Shown here in pieces: positions 50,101 to 62,870 of a stretch of DNA of 64,000 nt. The DNA lies in the NCBI GenBank assembly GCA_025345505.1, contig JANVCC010000120.1, forward strand, positions 6,965,053-7,029,052, read 5' to 3'. The DNA comes from Todiramphus chloris collaris. Lineage: Eukaryota; Chordata; Aves; Coraciiformes; Alcedinidae. The first letter of the stretch is position 1. Each line of letters starts with the position of its first letter. Below the pieces are notes generated by a model. That model had not been told where the DNA came from. It saw nothing but the letters and a program-made list of their open reading frames with translations, and made no database searches. Position numbers and translations under genes: made by a program.

Positions 50101-53100
50101 GAACAAGGAAATTTCCTACTTCAAACACACAGACAGACTTGACTGAAACTAAGAGACCTGCAACTTAAGTGTCCAGGCCCAGTAAGACCAGTATGATGAG
50201 CATTCCCTCAAAAGCTGTATGCTTCCCTGCCCTGCCAAGGAAGGATGGGTGTTCCTTGTCACAGGGTAAGGAGTCAAACATCAGCAGAGTCTGTTTTCGT
50301 TACAGTAATTTCATTGATCTCAAACTTGTCAATTGAGGTTCTGCTCTCAAGAATCAATTCTTACATTGCGATTTATTCTGCTTCAAAATGAAATAGCTCG
50401 AAATGTTTCCTGCATTTGACTAGCCACTGCCCTCCCCTCTGACCCCTGCTTTCTGAGGTTAGAACACTGTGGTTCACCTGAGCTGCACCATGTCCAGCTG
50501 GCCCCTCTCCACAGTCAACAAACGCTACGTTATCACCAGGAAAGCTGCAGGGAGGGCAGGGCAGGGAAGCTCTTTTATGGTCTGAGGCATGAGGTCTCAT
50601 GCAGAGCATTGTTACAGGGAAACAGATGAAACATCCATCCTATGTAACCCTGCACCAGGAAGTTTTCAAACATCTATTGTACTAACGTGGGAAAACCATC
50701 CCTTCCAGCACTGAAAGGGGTAGCAAAGGTCTCACCTTATGTAATGCTTCTACCACTCGTACCACATCATAAAATATCACCACCGTCTCCCGCTCGCTGA
50801 GCCTCTTCTCTTTAATAACATAATGCTGCAGATTGATCAGGTCTGCTGTTTTGTCGCTGAAATCGTGAGCACAGAGACAGTCTAACACGAGACAAATGCG
50901 CTTCTTCATTTTTCTGACCATCCTGTTGGCTTCTAGATCTTCTATAATTTCACAAGCTCGGTCCTACAGGGAGGCAAACAAACGAGAAGCAGTTCAGGGA
51001 AGCCCTGGGTACCCGGACGGGGACACAGAGCACAGAGAACAAATAACTACGTGCTGAGCTCAAAATGAGCAAATGCAGTCAAAGCGCTTGATGTTTGCCC
51101 CAAATTGGGACCTCTTCTCAGAGGAGCTCAAGACAGTGTGTGCTGTTTGGCTATGTGTGTATGTCAGCACTGATCCCCTTTATGTACACACAGACACCTT
51201 TAGATAAAACCTAGAAAATCCCAGTGGTGGAACAGACTCTCTGGATACCAGGGATTCAACACATCATTAACACCAAAATCTCAGACACCATGAGCTGTTC
51301 TTCCATTCCAGTAAACACGACAGAGCCGAGCTGGACACGTGGCTTATTTCAGAGGTAGTACAGAAGGCCTCAAGCAAAAAGTTTGTTGGCAAAATGTAAC
51401 CAGCAAGCGCAGCAACGGCAACATCCAAACCAGTGATTCCCATCAGCACATCACATCCATAATCAGCTCTGAAGGGGTTAAGAGCAACACAACTCGCTCA
51501 CACGAGACTTGGATCACATGTTGGCTAGTTTAACTTGCTGAAATTGTTTCCTGGTAATTTGTCCCCTCTTGAAAGCAGTCACAAACCAGTAGAGAGACTG
51601 GAGAGCACGAATCCAGTTCTGAAGGGAGCTCTATGGGCACAAATTCCCTCTCCAGTGAAGCAGCTGTTTTCCTTTCTGAAGGGGATGCTACTGAGCGCCT
51701 GTCCCATCTCTGAACGTTCACACATTTCCCAAACCCTGTAACAGCCCAATTAACTCTCAAAAGCCCCTGCCACAACCTTGCTTGGTTGCAGCAGAAGTGG
51801 TTAATCTCAGTGGTGTGCTGGTAATTGTTTAACACAGGAACAGGGTCAGGACAACCCTACATTAAACAAATGCAGCTGGAGCCAACAGCAGTGACTGGCA
51901 TTCCCCCGGCCGTACCTGGAAGAGCCCGTGATGATGCACCACTCCTTCCTGGTTGTGGAGCAGGGAAAGGAGAGAATACTCCGTGTGCAGCAGCATCTTG
52001 CCCTGGCGCTCCTCCTGGGTTTCTATGCCTTTGTCACCCCTTTCTTCTAAGGTGAGAATCTTCAGGAAAAGGGAAGAGACCTTTACAGCTCCCAGAAAAA
52101 CCCAGACGGCCCCAAACCTCTCACATTCCAGGTATTCACATGTGTTTAACAGCTGATGCAATTGCTCTGATGTTTGCATACTGGCCCCAAACCTGGCTGA
52201 ACTGCCATCTGTGCAGAGCGCACAGCATGAGCTTCATTAGCACAGAGAAGCTGCTCAGGTGGCTTTCTGCAAATATCCCAGGTGACTTTTCCCACTGGAT
52301 CTGCCCCCGTTTCAGGCACGGCGGAGCAGAGCAGAAGGCTCCAGGAGAGCAGCACAGCAGGCACTGAAGCCTCGTCTCAAGGGACACCAGATCTACTCCT
52401 GGCAGGACTGCCCCAAGGAGGGGAACTTCCAGGAGCCGTTTCCGGCAGCTCAGCTCCCACCACCCACCACTGCTGTCACCAGAGCCCTGCTTGGAGAGCC
52501 CTGCTGATCTGGAAGCCCTGCAGTTTGCTTACCTTCAGCTGGTAAAAGTCATCGGTCCCATCCTTTCTTGCCAAACACTGAACAATACTTGGCACAGGGG
52601 AGTTACCTAAACGTGGACCTAGCAGCACAAAGCAAAAACAGACTTGTTTTCCTTTAAGCAGCAATGACTAATTCGGGGTTACATCAGTCTGCAAGTGCCA
52701 CGCAGTTTACAGGAGTTGAAACCAAGTTCCTTTTTTTCAGGAGACTAAGTGCATTTCCACAAATTGCCATCTAAAGAAAAGAAACGGTACCGAACTCCGA
52801 AAGCTTTCTGGACAATCTTTCGTTTGTTCTCTGGAGGAACATTTAACCCGAGCCCACACGTGGCACAGCTGCTCTCAGAAATTCAAATTTCTGCATGCCT
52901 GAACCACACGGCTTTTACATCTGCCAGCAACACCCATGGCAACTGCTGCTGCCACACCTCAGAGCCCAGCTGCCACCTCTGCAGGGATGGCTCAGGTACG
53001 CGATCAGTCCCCATTTCAACTTAAACTGAAGAGTGGAGACCGTGCGATAAGTCAACCAGCTTCCAACTGGTCATCCACTGGTTCCCACTGTGAAGCCCAG

Positions 53101-53714
53101 GATGTTTTTCACAGTTTCAGTAACTAGTTCTGCACTAACAACTATTCTAGCAACTCTCAGAAGCTGGCAGAGTGGTCTTGCCTCGGCACATGCCGCTTAT
53201 AATGACCACTAGTGCATTATTCAGTTGCTCACAGGATGGTTTGCCAGCATATCCCAGGCAAGCAGGGTTGAGCATCTGCCTGGAGCTCTAACCAGAGAGC
53301 CCCCTGCATGAATCTGCTCTTTAACAGAGTTGAAGGATGACATTTAAAACCAAGAAAAGGGGAGAGGCAAGGGCCGGTGTTTGCCCCAAGAGCCGTGCCT
53401 GCCTTGCTGTGTCAGTGTTACCCGTTGCCTCAGCTCTGCAGAAGCTCCAAGGGCTGCAGCTCAGCTACACCAGGTAAATTGCATTCCGAGGTGAGACGCT
53501 AAATTACACACCTGCTTTGCCTCATTTTATAGCGTCTTTTATTTTCAGTTTTGCAATCAGCAGCTACCTTGAAAACCGAAGAAGAAAACCCTCCCTGCTT
53601 ACCAAGTATGAAAGGCCCCGCTCTCTTGGCATTATTTCCAGAAATCCCTGTACAAAGAGCTTTTGCCTTAGTGGATGTTTCCCCAGCTCCTCTGTCTGAT
53701 GCTCGCCGCTTCAT
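41140..53714 (-). CDS. STK40: STK40 (SgK495/SHIK), pseudokinase adaptor for COP1
   Basis: Coding exons on the - strand, in order: 53714-53603, 52618-52533, 52059-51916, 50963-50736, 49910-49858, 46930-46815, 43692-43548, 43184-43065, 42176-42092, 41358-41140. All introns are GT-AG and all phases agree, giving 435 residues, the length of human STK40. The start MKRRASDRGAGET follows an acceptor eight bases upstream of the ATG. The kinase-like domain spans about residues 35-333. The catalytic loop HRDLKLGN is intact (195-202), but the DFG site reads Asn-Phe-Cys (216-218), and the Gly-rich loop is degenerate (IVQCLARKDG). This fits the known pseudokinase status. The C-terminal LQVVPDIDDQ (345-354) is the COP1-binding type motif, as in Tribbles. 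Family knowledge: a COP1 substrate adaptor acting in differentiation and glycogen metabolism. Ends AILAQRYLRK. Identity is very secure. Confidence 0.97.
43693..46814 (-). other. STK40: STK40 intron with a CR1 copy
   Basis: A 3.1 kb intron. Apart from the CR1 fragment at 43858-44445 it holds no recognised gene or RNA. Confidence 0.5.
43858..44445 (-). mobile_element. CR1 LINE fragment, about 0.6 kb
   Basis: On the + strand it starts 'atagattcacagactaattt' and 'ggttggaagggacctttcaa', the reverse complement of the CR1 3' end, then runs through 'ctgggcagcctggcacaggc' and 'cagcctggctcccagcagag' in CR1 order. It is 5'-truncated, in the same orientation as STK40 transcription, and is the best-preserved CR1 copy in the window. 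Confidence 0.88.
46931..49857 (-). other. STK40: STK40 intron, 2.9 kb
   Basis: Lies between the exon encoding the HRD loop and the exon encoding the altered DFG. It has moderate GC and no recognised repeat or gene. Confidence 0.5.
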
Positions 53715-54129
53715 CCTCGGCTCTTGAAAGAGAAAGAAGATCACATTGGATGAGCAACTGAGTTCATTTCTCGAGCTATTCCTCATTTCGCACTGGGAGG
53801 CTTTCACCTACTGATGCACTCACGTCTCTGCCTACTTGTGTTTCTAGAGAAAAGCCACAGCTCACTGAGCCCCGCTGGGGGCTGGAGGCTTAATGTCTTT
53901 CTGAAGGTATAAATCAGCCTCATTATTCAAAGCAACATTTCCTGCAACAGTTGATTGAGACACATAGTGGGAACAAGTCAAAATAATTAAAGCTTGTTTT
54001 ACAGCAAAAACAAGTTTGCAAATTAACATATTCCAAAAAAAAAAAACCTCCGCAAGAAAATGCACAAGTTATCCCTCTGTGTGGATGGCTGCTCCTGATC
54101 GGGCCAAGGACTCCTGCGGGCTCCCTCGC

Positions 54130-54173
54130 GGGGGACACCCACCGGGGGACACCCCACCAGGGGACACCCCACC
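54130..54173. repeat. Short tandem repeat, three copies of about 15 bp
   Basis: Three copies of a GGGGGACACCCCACC-like unit with small length differences, within STK40 intron 1. Confidence 0.85.
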
Positions 54174-56402
54174 GGGCACCGCAGCCCGCTCGCCCGGTAA
54201 CTCCGATGGCCCCAGCCTGCTCCTCAAAGAGCCAAGAGCACGCAAAGCTTAACTGACTACGAACAGGAGCATCTCCTACCTCTGCCAGCAAGGGCAGAGA
54301 AGGCAGGAACGTGCAAGCTGTTGTGAGATTCAGCTGACAATGATTTTTCAAAATCTTAAAGTAAATCCCCCCTCTCTCTTGTACCTCTTCAGGCTCCAAC
54401 CTTTTCATTACCTCTGTCTCTGTCCAATGCAGCTGCAGTTTGGAGTCCAAGATGTAACACTCTGACACCTCGGTCTCCGCGCGCAGCAGCGCGTGCTTTG
54501 TTTGGCATTAACACACTACTGCCTGCCTTTCGTGGCCAATTCCACAGCAGAAGGCAGCGTGGTGCTCACACGTGTGCTCTCCTGCACTTCCACCCCGTGC
54601 AAAGAATGAGTTCATCTAGTAAACGTGAATCTCACGCTTCGCATCCAAGTAGTTATTCAAGGTCCTCACATCACTACAATTCAGCACAAACAACTAAAAG
54701 CTTGACTAACTCCTACTTAGAAATTCAAGCCTTTGTGACTAAAACACTTCTTCCCCAAAGGAAAGTCTGGTTTCAGTTCAGCAGGAGAAGAACCTCCTGC
54801 CCGGCCAGGCTTCGTGCGCCGCGTGTCCCCTGCAAGCATCAACCAGCTCTGTCACACCGAAGGTTTGCTTCCAGTGCACCTCCTCCTCACCCTTATCTCT
54901 TGGAAAGGAGTTTCAAAGACTGTCACAAATATCTAGATATTAAATGTTCATGCTCTAACCAAAGGTTTTTATTTGGGGGGGAGGAGGCAGGCATGGGGCA
55001 GAGGAGGAACCGAGCACAGATCCATTTTCCTACTCTGAGCAAGTCAAAACCAAGCCCCAGCAGACTTCCCTAAGAGGTTACTACAGCAGACTGGGAAAAC
55101 ATTGTAAGGTTGTACTTATTTGTTTTTAAAGAGTCCCAGTGTTTCACCACATAAGAGACTGATAAATCACCACACTTTGAATGAAGTTTACCCTCTGGCA
55201 GTCCCACCCTCTCTGTGGACACAAGCGTGATCTCACTGCATTAATTCACCCAGCAGTACCTGTCACCGAGATCGGAGATAGCAAGAGAGATAAGGCAGAA
55301 GCCTCCAGCAGGCTTTGCATCCCCACACCACCGACTGCCACCTCAACAGAGAAGTGCCACCGGGCACAGACAGCTGAACAGAACCAAGTCCCGAGCCCCA
55401 CACACTCCTTGTTCTGTCCGTTCCGCACCCCTGACCTCATATTTGATTGTGCCTTATAAAATCCTCCACTCCTTGCAACATCGTCATCCCTGCTGGAAAT
55501 GTATGAGTAACATTTCCACTGGAGAAACCCCACTGCACAGAAACTCTGAGATAATGACCGTTGCACAATCCGAGCCAGATGGGAATCACTGGTGCAAACA
55601 GCGTTATCGTAAACAAAATAATCGGAGGACTCACGTAGTTCAGCATCAACTGTATCTTTACTCTTCTTCCAAACTAGGTTTTCCAACGTCTCAGGAGACA
55701 GGAGTCATCACCCTGGAGAAGGCTGGATGGTCGAAAGGTCGAGGACTCTGTAATGCGAAACGAGATACACTTGATGCTGTGGTTCTGGACTATTCTTGAT
55801 TACGATAACGTGGTAAGCACCAGAACTCCTGCAGCCTGAAACGCCTGCGCTTCCTTCGGCTTAGGAAAGGCCTCAAGCTCCTGGTATCACTCAAGAGAAT
55901 AAAAGGGCTCTTGAAGCTCAGTCCCCAAAGAGTCACGGACACACAGCCCTTCAGAGGAGGCAAACGCTGAGCTCGAAAGGCACTGGGCTGTGTGAGACAG
56001 CTCCTCAGAGCAGCAACAAACACGCTCTGCACGCTGGCCTCCCCACACAGCACTGGCTTGCCTGGTTTCCACAGCATCTTCAGCACACCTGGGTTAGTGC
56101 CACAACACAACCCTCACCACTGGAACCGATTTTTAACCGTGGCAAGAGCTAATACTTAAAGCTTGGACTTGACCAGAATAATTCCTGCAAAAGGCAAAGA
56201 TGAATACTTGGAATTTTCTTCTTATCGAAACCTCACCTCAAGGTAATTCCTCTTTATAATTTGTATTTGGCCGCTTAAAAAGAATCACATTAATTCAACT
56301 TAAATTCAGTGCTGCTTAACCCTTCATCTGGTCCTGCTAAAAAGGTGACATTTGGGATTTAAATCAGACACAGTCCAACTGAATCTGTAGCACCTCTTAC
56401 CA

Positions 56403-56475
56403 ACCGAACCCCAGAATGGTTTGGGTTGGAAGGGACCTTACAGACCATCCAGTCCCGACCCCCCAGGTCCCGGGG
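56403..56475 (-). mobile_element. CR1 3'-tail fragment
   Basis: A short stretch, 'gaatggtttgggttggaagg' followed by 'gaccttacagaccatccagt', matching the reverse complement of the CR1 terminus. The remainder is lost or unrecognisable. Confidence 0.7.
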
Positions 56476-59400
56476 GAGCTGCAAGACTGCCAAAAATCTT
56501 TCTGAATGCAAGGCCCAAAGCTCCGGATGCCCTGCAGAAGGCTGCTCAGAGCTGCTGCTCCGGGCAGCGGGACGCCCCGGGGCAGGCAGAGCAGTGCCCA
56601 GGGCACACAGCCACCTTCCCTGCCCAATGGCACTGAGTGTGAGCGGCCTGCAGCATCGCACGGCAGCCAGAGCCCCGCACGCGAGCGCTCTGGGTTTCCC
56701 CGGCACTGGAACGCAGGCCAGTCCCGTGGAAGGTCCCAGAGCAAGGGAAGGGCTGCTGTGAGAAAGCAGGAAGATTGTTCCCTTTTCTGCACATTGTGTA
56801 ACCCCAAACAGAGCGAGGAAATTGGTCAAAAGGGCATGGACTTGTGCAAGCCTCCCGCCGAAGGAGCGGCACGCGCTAGGCACAGGGCTGGGAACAGCAC
56901 CTTGAGACAGGGTTGAGGGAAAATCTGAAACAAGAGCACCAGTGCGGGAGGCTCCCCTCCCTGCCCAGCCAGCGGGTGCTTCCTACCTACAAATCCATGT
57001 CGACTTGGTTTGAGCTGGGCTGATGCAAAGCTCTGATTTCAAGCTGGTATCGCTCAGACACCGACAGCTGAGCTACATCCTGGAAGAATGAGCTTTCAAT
57101 AATTTTTACACAAAAGCCACAATCATCTGGACAGCTTCAAATGCCTGTGAGTGGAGACACGAGTCCAGAGCAGCCCTAGTGCCCAGCCCTGGAGCAGGAC
57201 CCGCTGCGGGTCGGGGGTCCCATCCCACGAGCAGCGTGTGTGGAACGGGTTTAACGTCAGCTGGATGTGTCTCAGGAGGGTATCTGACACTTCAGCAAAG
57301 AACAGGAACAAACCCGCTTAGCTCTTAAGCCACTCGGTCCTAGGGACAGGCCCGTTAGACACTGGTGTGGTGGGTTTGCCATCCCCTCCCCATAACTCAC
57401 TCCCACTCCCCGTCCCACCATCTGTAACAAAACCAGTCTCTCTCACACACAGAGTGAAGTTACAGGTTCAGCACAGAGATTCATCCCTTTATTTTAATGC
57501 CACGTGTGCAAATATCAAACCTCTTACTGGAGCAGGGTCTAAAGCTTCTTACTGTGCTATGACTTTAACAGATAATTTAGAGACCCAGATGTAATGTCTT
57601 TTAATTATGGAGCTTAAGGAAATGGTCTAATTCCCAAATTACTGCAACGATGGTCCAGTGCCCGGCACAACACCAGAGGAAAACAAGAGAGGAGGAAATG
57701 GAGCTTTTTGTCTCTGATGGAAGAATGAGCAGGTCCAGCAGCTGCAGCAGCAAAAAGACCCCAAGCCCCAACAAAGAAAAGTCCCTCTGGGGTGTCAGCA
57801 GGATTATCAGCAGCACAGAACCTAGCTAAAACACTGGAGCAGCGGATACAACCTCCACAACATTTTTGGTCGTTTCCTCCTGCAGCCAGGGGACCAGATG
57901 TGACAGTTGGCAGTTACGCTGCCCGGCGTGATGACCGGCAGCCCCGAAGGTGTCCTGCCCCACCGCTGCAAGCTGGTCCCCTCAGCTGTCCCTCTCCCAC
58001 CCCAGACAGACCTGCCACCCAAAGCCACCGCAGTTCTGCCCAGCTCTCTCTTCTGGGAGCCAAAGGCTGCGGTACTGGGACAAAGCTGGAGACCCACTGC
58101 AGAGGTTTGTGTCCTACTCGCCCCATCCACGCTCCTCTCAGCCAACGCAGGCCTCAGCTTTTGCAAAAATGAAGCTAAACCCACATGACTGGAGTGGTAC
58201 CAGGCTGCTCCTTTCACCACCTCAGTAATGCACGGGGCACCATTTATCAGCGATGATTTATCAAAGATCATATTTAAGCCCGGCTTATGGCAAATTCCAG
58301 CTCATGAGAAGCGATGCTGGACACGACCTAAAAACCCACATGAACACGAACATTAAATGAGTAAAACTGGAGGATGGTCCAGCTCCCCAGCACGGGGACA
58401 AGCAGGTTGGTGTTGCTGCGAGCAGCAGCAATCCCAGAGCATTGCCACACACCTTGCCCGGGCAAACCCAGCCAGGGACAGCTCAGACCCAAGTCATCAG
58501 CGCTCTCAAGGACAGAGTCTCGACTCCCCTTGGAAAAGCTTCCCTGAGAACAGGCAGAGTTGGGCTGGGGCAGGCGTGCGGCGGAGCTGCTGCTGGGGGA
58601 TTACAGGGAAGGTTTGCTGGGCAGATCCGAAGCAAAGCAGGCGCATGGGAAGGAGGAACTGCAGCAGCTGGGCACGGGGGCACCTGGGGGGCAAAGCACG
58701 GCGGTACCTTCACTGCACAGGGACATGAACTCTAGCAAAGGCTCTGGAAGTTTAACTGTTCTGTAAGAGAAGTAATAAAAAAAAAAGCCCAGGAGATGAG
58801 TCAGAGCCACCAGTGCAAGCCATGTACCGCTGTGCGAGCCCTTCTGGGAAGGGAAGCCTTCTCCAGAAAAAGAGGAGCCCTGACTCAGATTTCTTGGAAA
58901 CGTGCAGAGACTCATTCAAGCTCCTTCCCTACGCAAGAAGTTTGCTCAAAACCAAACGTGGAGTTCCTCTGACCAAAGGAGAAGGAAGAATCCTGTGCTG
59001 TCAGAAGGGACCAGGTAAAGCAGGACTTTGGCTCGCTTCACGAGCTGGGAGACACGAGCACCTCTGGCAGCCCCTGCTGAGCTGAGCCGCTAGAAAACCT
59101 CCTTCCCCGGCCCCACCTGCGGGGTACGGTAACCCCGGGCAGCTGAGCGGGGCACCACCAGCACTCGGGGCCGTGGTGCTGCAAGGGACCCCAGTACACC
59201 TTGCCTGCACCCCGTATCGGGAGCTGTGGCCAATTTCCAACTTCTCAGGGACGAAAAAAGGCTTCCAGAGGCCAAGTCATACATCAGGGAAAGCAAACTC
59301 CTTCCTGGCCCCCCCGGCAGCCAGGGAAACTCTGAAGCACAGGATTCCAGCAGCGTAATTACAGCGCGAGCGAGCAACAAGGGCTTTCTTTAAACCCTTC

Positions 59401-61610
59401 TGATGCATCACCACATGCGATAGCCAAGGACTCATCTCTGGGAGTTCCCTGTTTGGTTACATAAACACCAACTTAGCTTAACCCTTTCATGCTGAAGCAC
59501 TGGCCACATCCACCAGGAAAAGTCCCTGCTCCAGCCCAACATCCTCACGGCAGGGGCACGGCACAGGAGAAGAGCCCGGAAACCCAAGCGCAGCGCCCGA
59601 GACCACATCACTGCCCCAGCAGAGAGCCACTGACCTCAGGCTGCTCCCAGGAGGTCAGGCAGCCATGGCCTCTAAAGCCACCATCGGGCGAGATGCGCAG
59701 CGTGTGACAAGACTTCATTCTTCCTTTACAGCTCGTGTTCCTGCGTACATCTAAGATGCCATAAACCCACCGCAGCAGGACTTTCCTCATGCGCACAAAG
59801 ATTATCACATGACTCACGTGCTGACACTTTCTTTACAGCGAGGTGTGGCTGCTGTTTCCAGTGGTGATCTACTCGTGGAGCCCTAACTAGACAGAAATAC
59901 AGTGAAGTCACCCAGGCACAGCACCGTGCTGGCGTTACTCTCACCTGCAGCGTGACAGCACAGTGACAGGCACCCAAAGCTCACAAATGTGTACCTGACT
60001 AACAAAAAAAGGCTGTTTCATGTAGATTACTCCAACGGGCACAGAGCCTCCTGGGATCCATCAAGTGCTGCCAGTGGGAGAGCTCCCAGGCAGCAGCAGG
60101 CACTGGCTGTAGGTGTCCGGAGCACCCCCGGGCTCCGCAGACAGGAAACATATCCCTTATTCCGGCCAAGACCCGTGGGCAGCTCCAGCACCATCACTAT
60201 GGTTGGCCTTAATCAAACACAGCTAAGTGCCTATGGGGCTTGCCCAGAATGGTTACAGAAGGAGGTGTTTCTGTAATATCCTGAGCTTAAAAAGCAGCTG
60301 AACATGAGGGTGATTTTAAGTAATGCAATTACGTGACCGAACCTCCAGTGCCGACGACACAGAGAAACAATAAAAGGATGTAGCACGAACACTCCAGCAT
60401 CAGGGAAACACATCCTGCTCCCCAACTGCTGCCAGCCCAGGGACACTGGCCAGCAGGTAAATCTTCCTCTGCCCCATCACTGGAAACTATCAAAGAACCG
60501 ACCATCAGCACCAGAGCAGCACGTTCACCCCCACACACATGGTGGGAGGGGGGAGCAGCCGGCCAGGACAAGAGAAGCCCCAGCCCCCTCATGTCAGGGA
60601 GAGCAGTATCAGCGCAAAGCTACCGGGCACGGGCTGCCTCCAACAGCACCGGGACAGACCTTCAACGCTCTCGTGTATTGCGGCACCGAAGCTCCCAAAG
60701 GTCACAGCTGAAGCCAACCGGTACCAGAGACGCCGGAGATCCCCAGGCGTGCCTCCTTATCTTCCTCAGTGAGCTCGCACGGGGCAGCCGGGACAGGTTT
60801 CTACAGCTGGCTCCAGCTGTAATACTTTATGGTCTTACTCATTCTCACTCAGAGGTACAACCTTCAACTACTCACTGCTGAGACACACAAGGCTCCTCCT
60901 CAGCACTGAGGTCCGAAACTACTAAATTAAGAAACTCCTGCTCTGACTGAAAGCGAAATCAGCACCAAACACCAGCTGGGTGCTCTCTCAGCCAGCCCTG
61001 AGCCTGTCAGTGAGCTGCAGAAACAGCCACACTGTCAACAAAGCCCGAACCCGCCGGCGCAGGGAAAAAAATGACCAACGAGTTTTAACTGAGACGATGT
61101 TTTTAACTCCAGCCCAGCCACGCAAAACCCACCTTGGGCAGGGGAGCGGATCAGGGCCGGTGCACCGGCAGCGCACAGCCCAGCCAGGCCGCGCCCAGGG
61201 AAGGCTTCCCAGAGCGGCCCGAAGCTCCGCGCTGCCACGCTCCAGAGGCCCTCCCGGAGGTTCCCGGCCATGGCACACGGGAGGGCACCGGGGTGGCGGC
61301 CGCCACCAGTGGGACCGGGAGCCCGGCCTTTCCTCGGCTGGGTTTCTCCCGAGCTGCCGGCAGCGAGCGAGCTCCGCCGGCCCCGCCGCCTTCGGACGGG
61401 CCGCCGGGAGAGCGCTGCTGCGGAGGCCCCGGGGGGCGGCCGGGCTGGGACCAGGCGGAGAAGCCGCCCCCGGGGTCCAGCACTGAACTAGCGAGAAGGA
61501 AGCGGCTCCCACAGGGCCGGGCTCGGCCCCACGCGCCGGGGCTGCCGGCGGCGCCTCCCGGCCGCGGTGCCCGGGCCGCCCGCTCCCTCAGGCAGCGGGA
61601 CCGGAACCGG

Positions 61611-61727
61611 CCCCGGCTCACCCGCACCCGCCCGTCCCCACTCACCGATGGCCCCGCGAACCCGGCTGGCCCAGCCCCGCTCCCCCACAGCCCCGGGAAC
61701 CCGGCTGGCCCGGCCCCGCTCACCCAT
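61611..61727 (-). repeat. STK40: 39-bp tandem triplication at the STK40 exon 1 donor
   Basis: Three consecutive 39-base units on the - strand: 61727-61689, 61688-61650 and 61649-61611. Units 1 and 3 carry donor-like sequences (ATGG|GTGAGC at 61724/61723 and ATCG|GTGAGT at 61646/61645). In unit 2 the GT has become GG. Units 1 and 2 share the GGCCAGCCGGGTTC core; unit 3 has diverged in its second half. Confidence 0.85.
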
Positions 61728-61800
61728 GGCCTCGGGGCCGGCGCAGCCGCCGGCGCCTCCCGCAGCCCCACGCCCGGCCGCGGCCTCAGCTCCGCTCAGC
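61724..61800 (-). other. STK40: STK40 non-coding exon 1
   Basis: CpG-rich 5' exon ending with the donor CCATGG|GTGAGC on the - strand. An ETS-type CACTTCCG element lies just upstream (complement of about 61820-61827). Both the start and the donor choice are inferred: the alternative donor at 61646/61645 would extend the exon by 78 bases. Confidence 0.5.
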
Positions 61801-61913
61801 AGCGGCGGCCACCTGACAACGGAAGTGACGCACGCACCGCCACCGCCCCCCGCCGCCACCGCCTTCCCGCCTCCTGGCGGCCGCCGCAGGACCGCGGGGA
61901 AGGGGCGGCGCTG

Positions 61914-62148
61914 ATTGGCCGGCTGAGTCAGCGCCGGCCGTGATTGGGGGAGAGCCCGGGGGCTGGGCGGGGGAAATATTTGCGGCAGCCTCCGATTGGC
62001 TGAGGACGGGAGACGGGAACGAGGTAAGACGCGAATGCTGATTGGCTGGGACGCGATGACTCCCTCCGGCGATTGGCCGCCGCTCCGGCCGGCACTGGAC
62101 GCCAGGGGACCGGTGGGCACGCGGGAGTTTCGAACGCGCCGTGATTGG
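61914..62148 (-). promoter_or_regulatory. STK40: STK40 upstream CCAAT-box array
   Basis: Six ATTGG motifs on the + strand (CCAAT on the - strand) at 61914, 61943, 61995, 62041, 62072 and 62144, each five bases. Five of them read GATTGG. An AP-1-like TGAGTCA is at 61924-61930. The cluster lies 110-350 bases upstream of the inferred STK40 start and suggests strong NF-Y binding. Confidence 0.7.
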
Positions 62149-62870
62149 AGGGGGGGCGGGCTCTTTCCCGGCGGGCCCCGCCCACAGGGGCCCGCCCCGA
62201 TCCCGGGCCCAGCCGCACCGGCAGCATCGGCGGACCCTGCTCCGGGCGCTCGGCTCCGCGGCCACCCCTACTGCGGGGTCGGGCCTCGCCGGTCCCCGGC
62301 CCCAGCCCCCGGGCTCGTCCCCGGAGCGGGAGTCGAGTACGGCGGCAGCTCCGTGAAACGCTCCTCCCCAGCTCCCCGGGCCGGCAGGCGCGTGCTGTCC
62401 CCGCTCCCCCGGTTTCTGCACCTGAGCTCCTGAAAGCCACCCCGGTGCCCGCCCGAGCGGCTCTCCGGGGGACAGCACAGCAGGGAAGCGAGCGGAGGAG
62501 CCGGCGGCAGCAGCGCCCCCCGAGCGCGGGGTGAAGCTGCTTCCTCTCCGCCCCGGCTGAGCTCGGCTCACCCTCTTCCCCTCCACCGGTCCCACAACAG
62601 CGGCTGTGGCCGGAGGGAAGGTGAGGACAGGCCGTGACCGGACCCTCCCCAGCTTGGGGCCAGCACCGCCAGCTCCCGCGGGCAGCGATGCCGGCAGCAG
62701 CAGGACCCCGGCCGCCACAAGCAGGGGAAAGCAAAACCGTGGGCAGCAGGATTTCTGCAGGAGGCTCTGGCCGAGCAACAACCCCAGGCTGCAGCTTTGG
62801 CCAAAAGGGCTTTGCTTGGCCATCAGAGGAGGGGCACGAAGCTGCCAACAGAACAGGAAATGAGCTGAGA
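62149..62870. other. Spacer between the LSM10 tail and the STK40 promoter
   Basis: GC-rich at the left, more mixed at the right. No coding sequence is recognised. The CpG island continues to about 62550. The LSM10 3' end may extend into this stretch, but no canonical - strand AATAAA is present. Confidence 0.45.

Larger units (their letters stand above)
53723..61723 (-). other. STK40: STK40 intron 1 (8 kb)
   Basis: Runs from the exon 1 donor near 61723 to the acceptor CTTTCAAG at 53723. It holds a CR1 tail fragment (56403-56475), a 14-16 bp tandem repeat (54130-54173) and a CpG-rich zone at its 5' end. No other gene is seen. Confidence 0.5.

Noticed and set aside
61134-62848. Long open frames over the STK40 promoter on both strands
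   Set aside because: They cover the 39-bp repeats and CCAAT array and show only repetitive Gly/Arg/Ala/Pro content.
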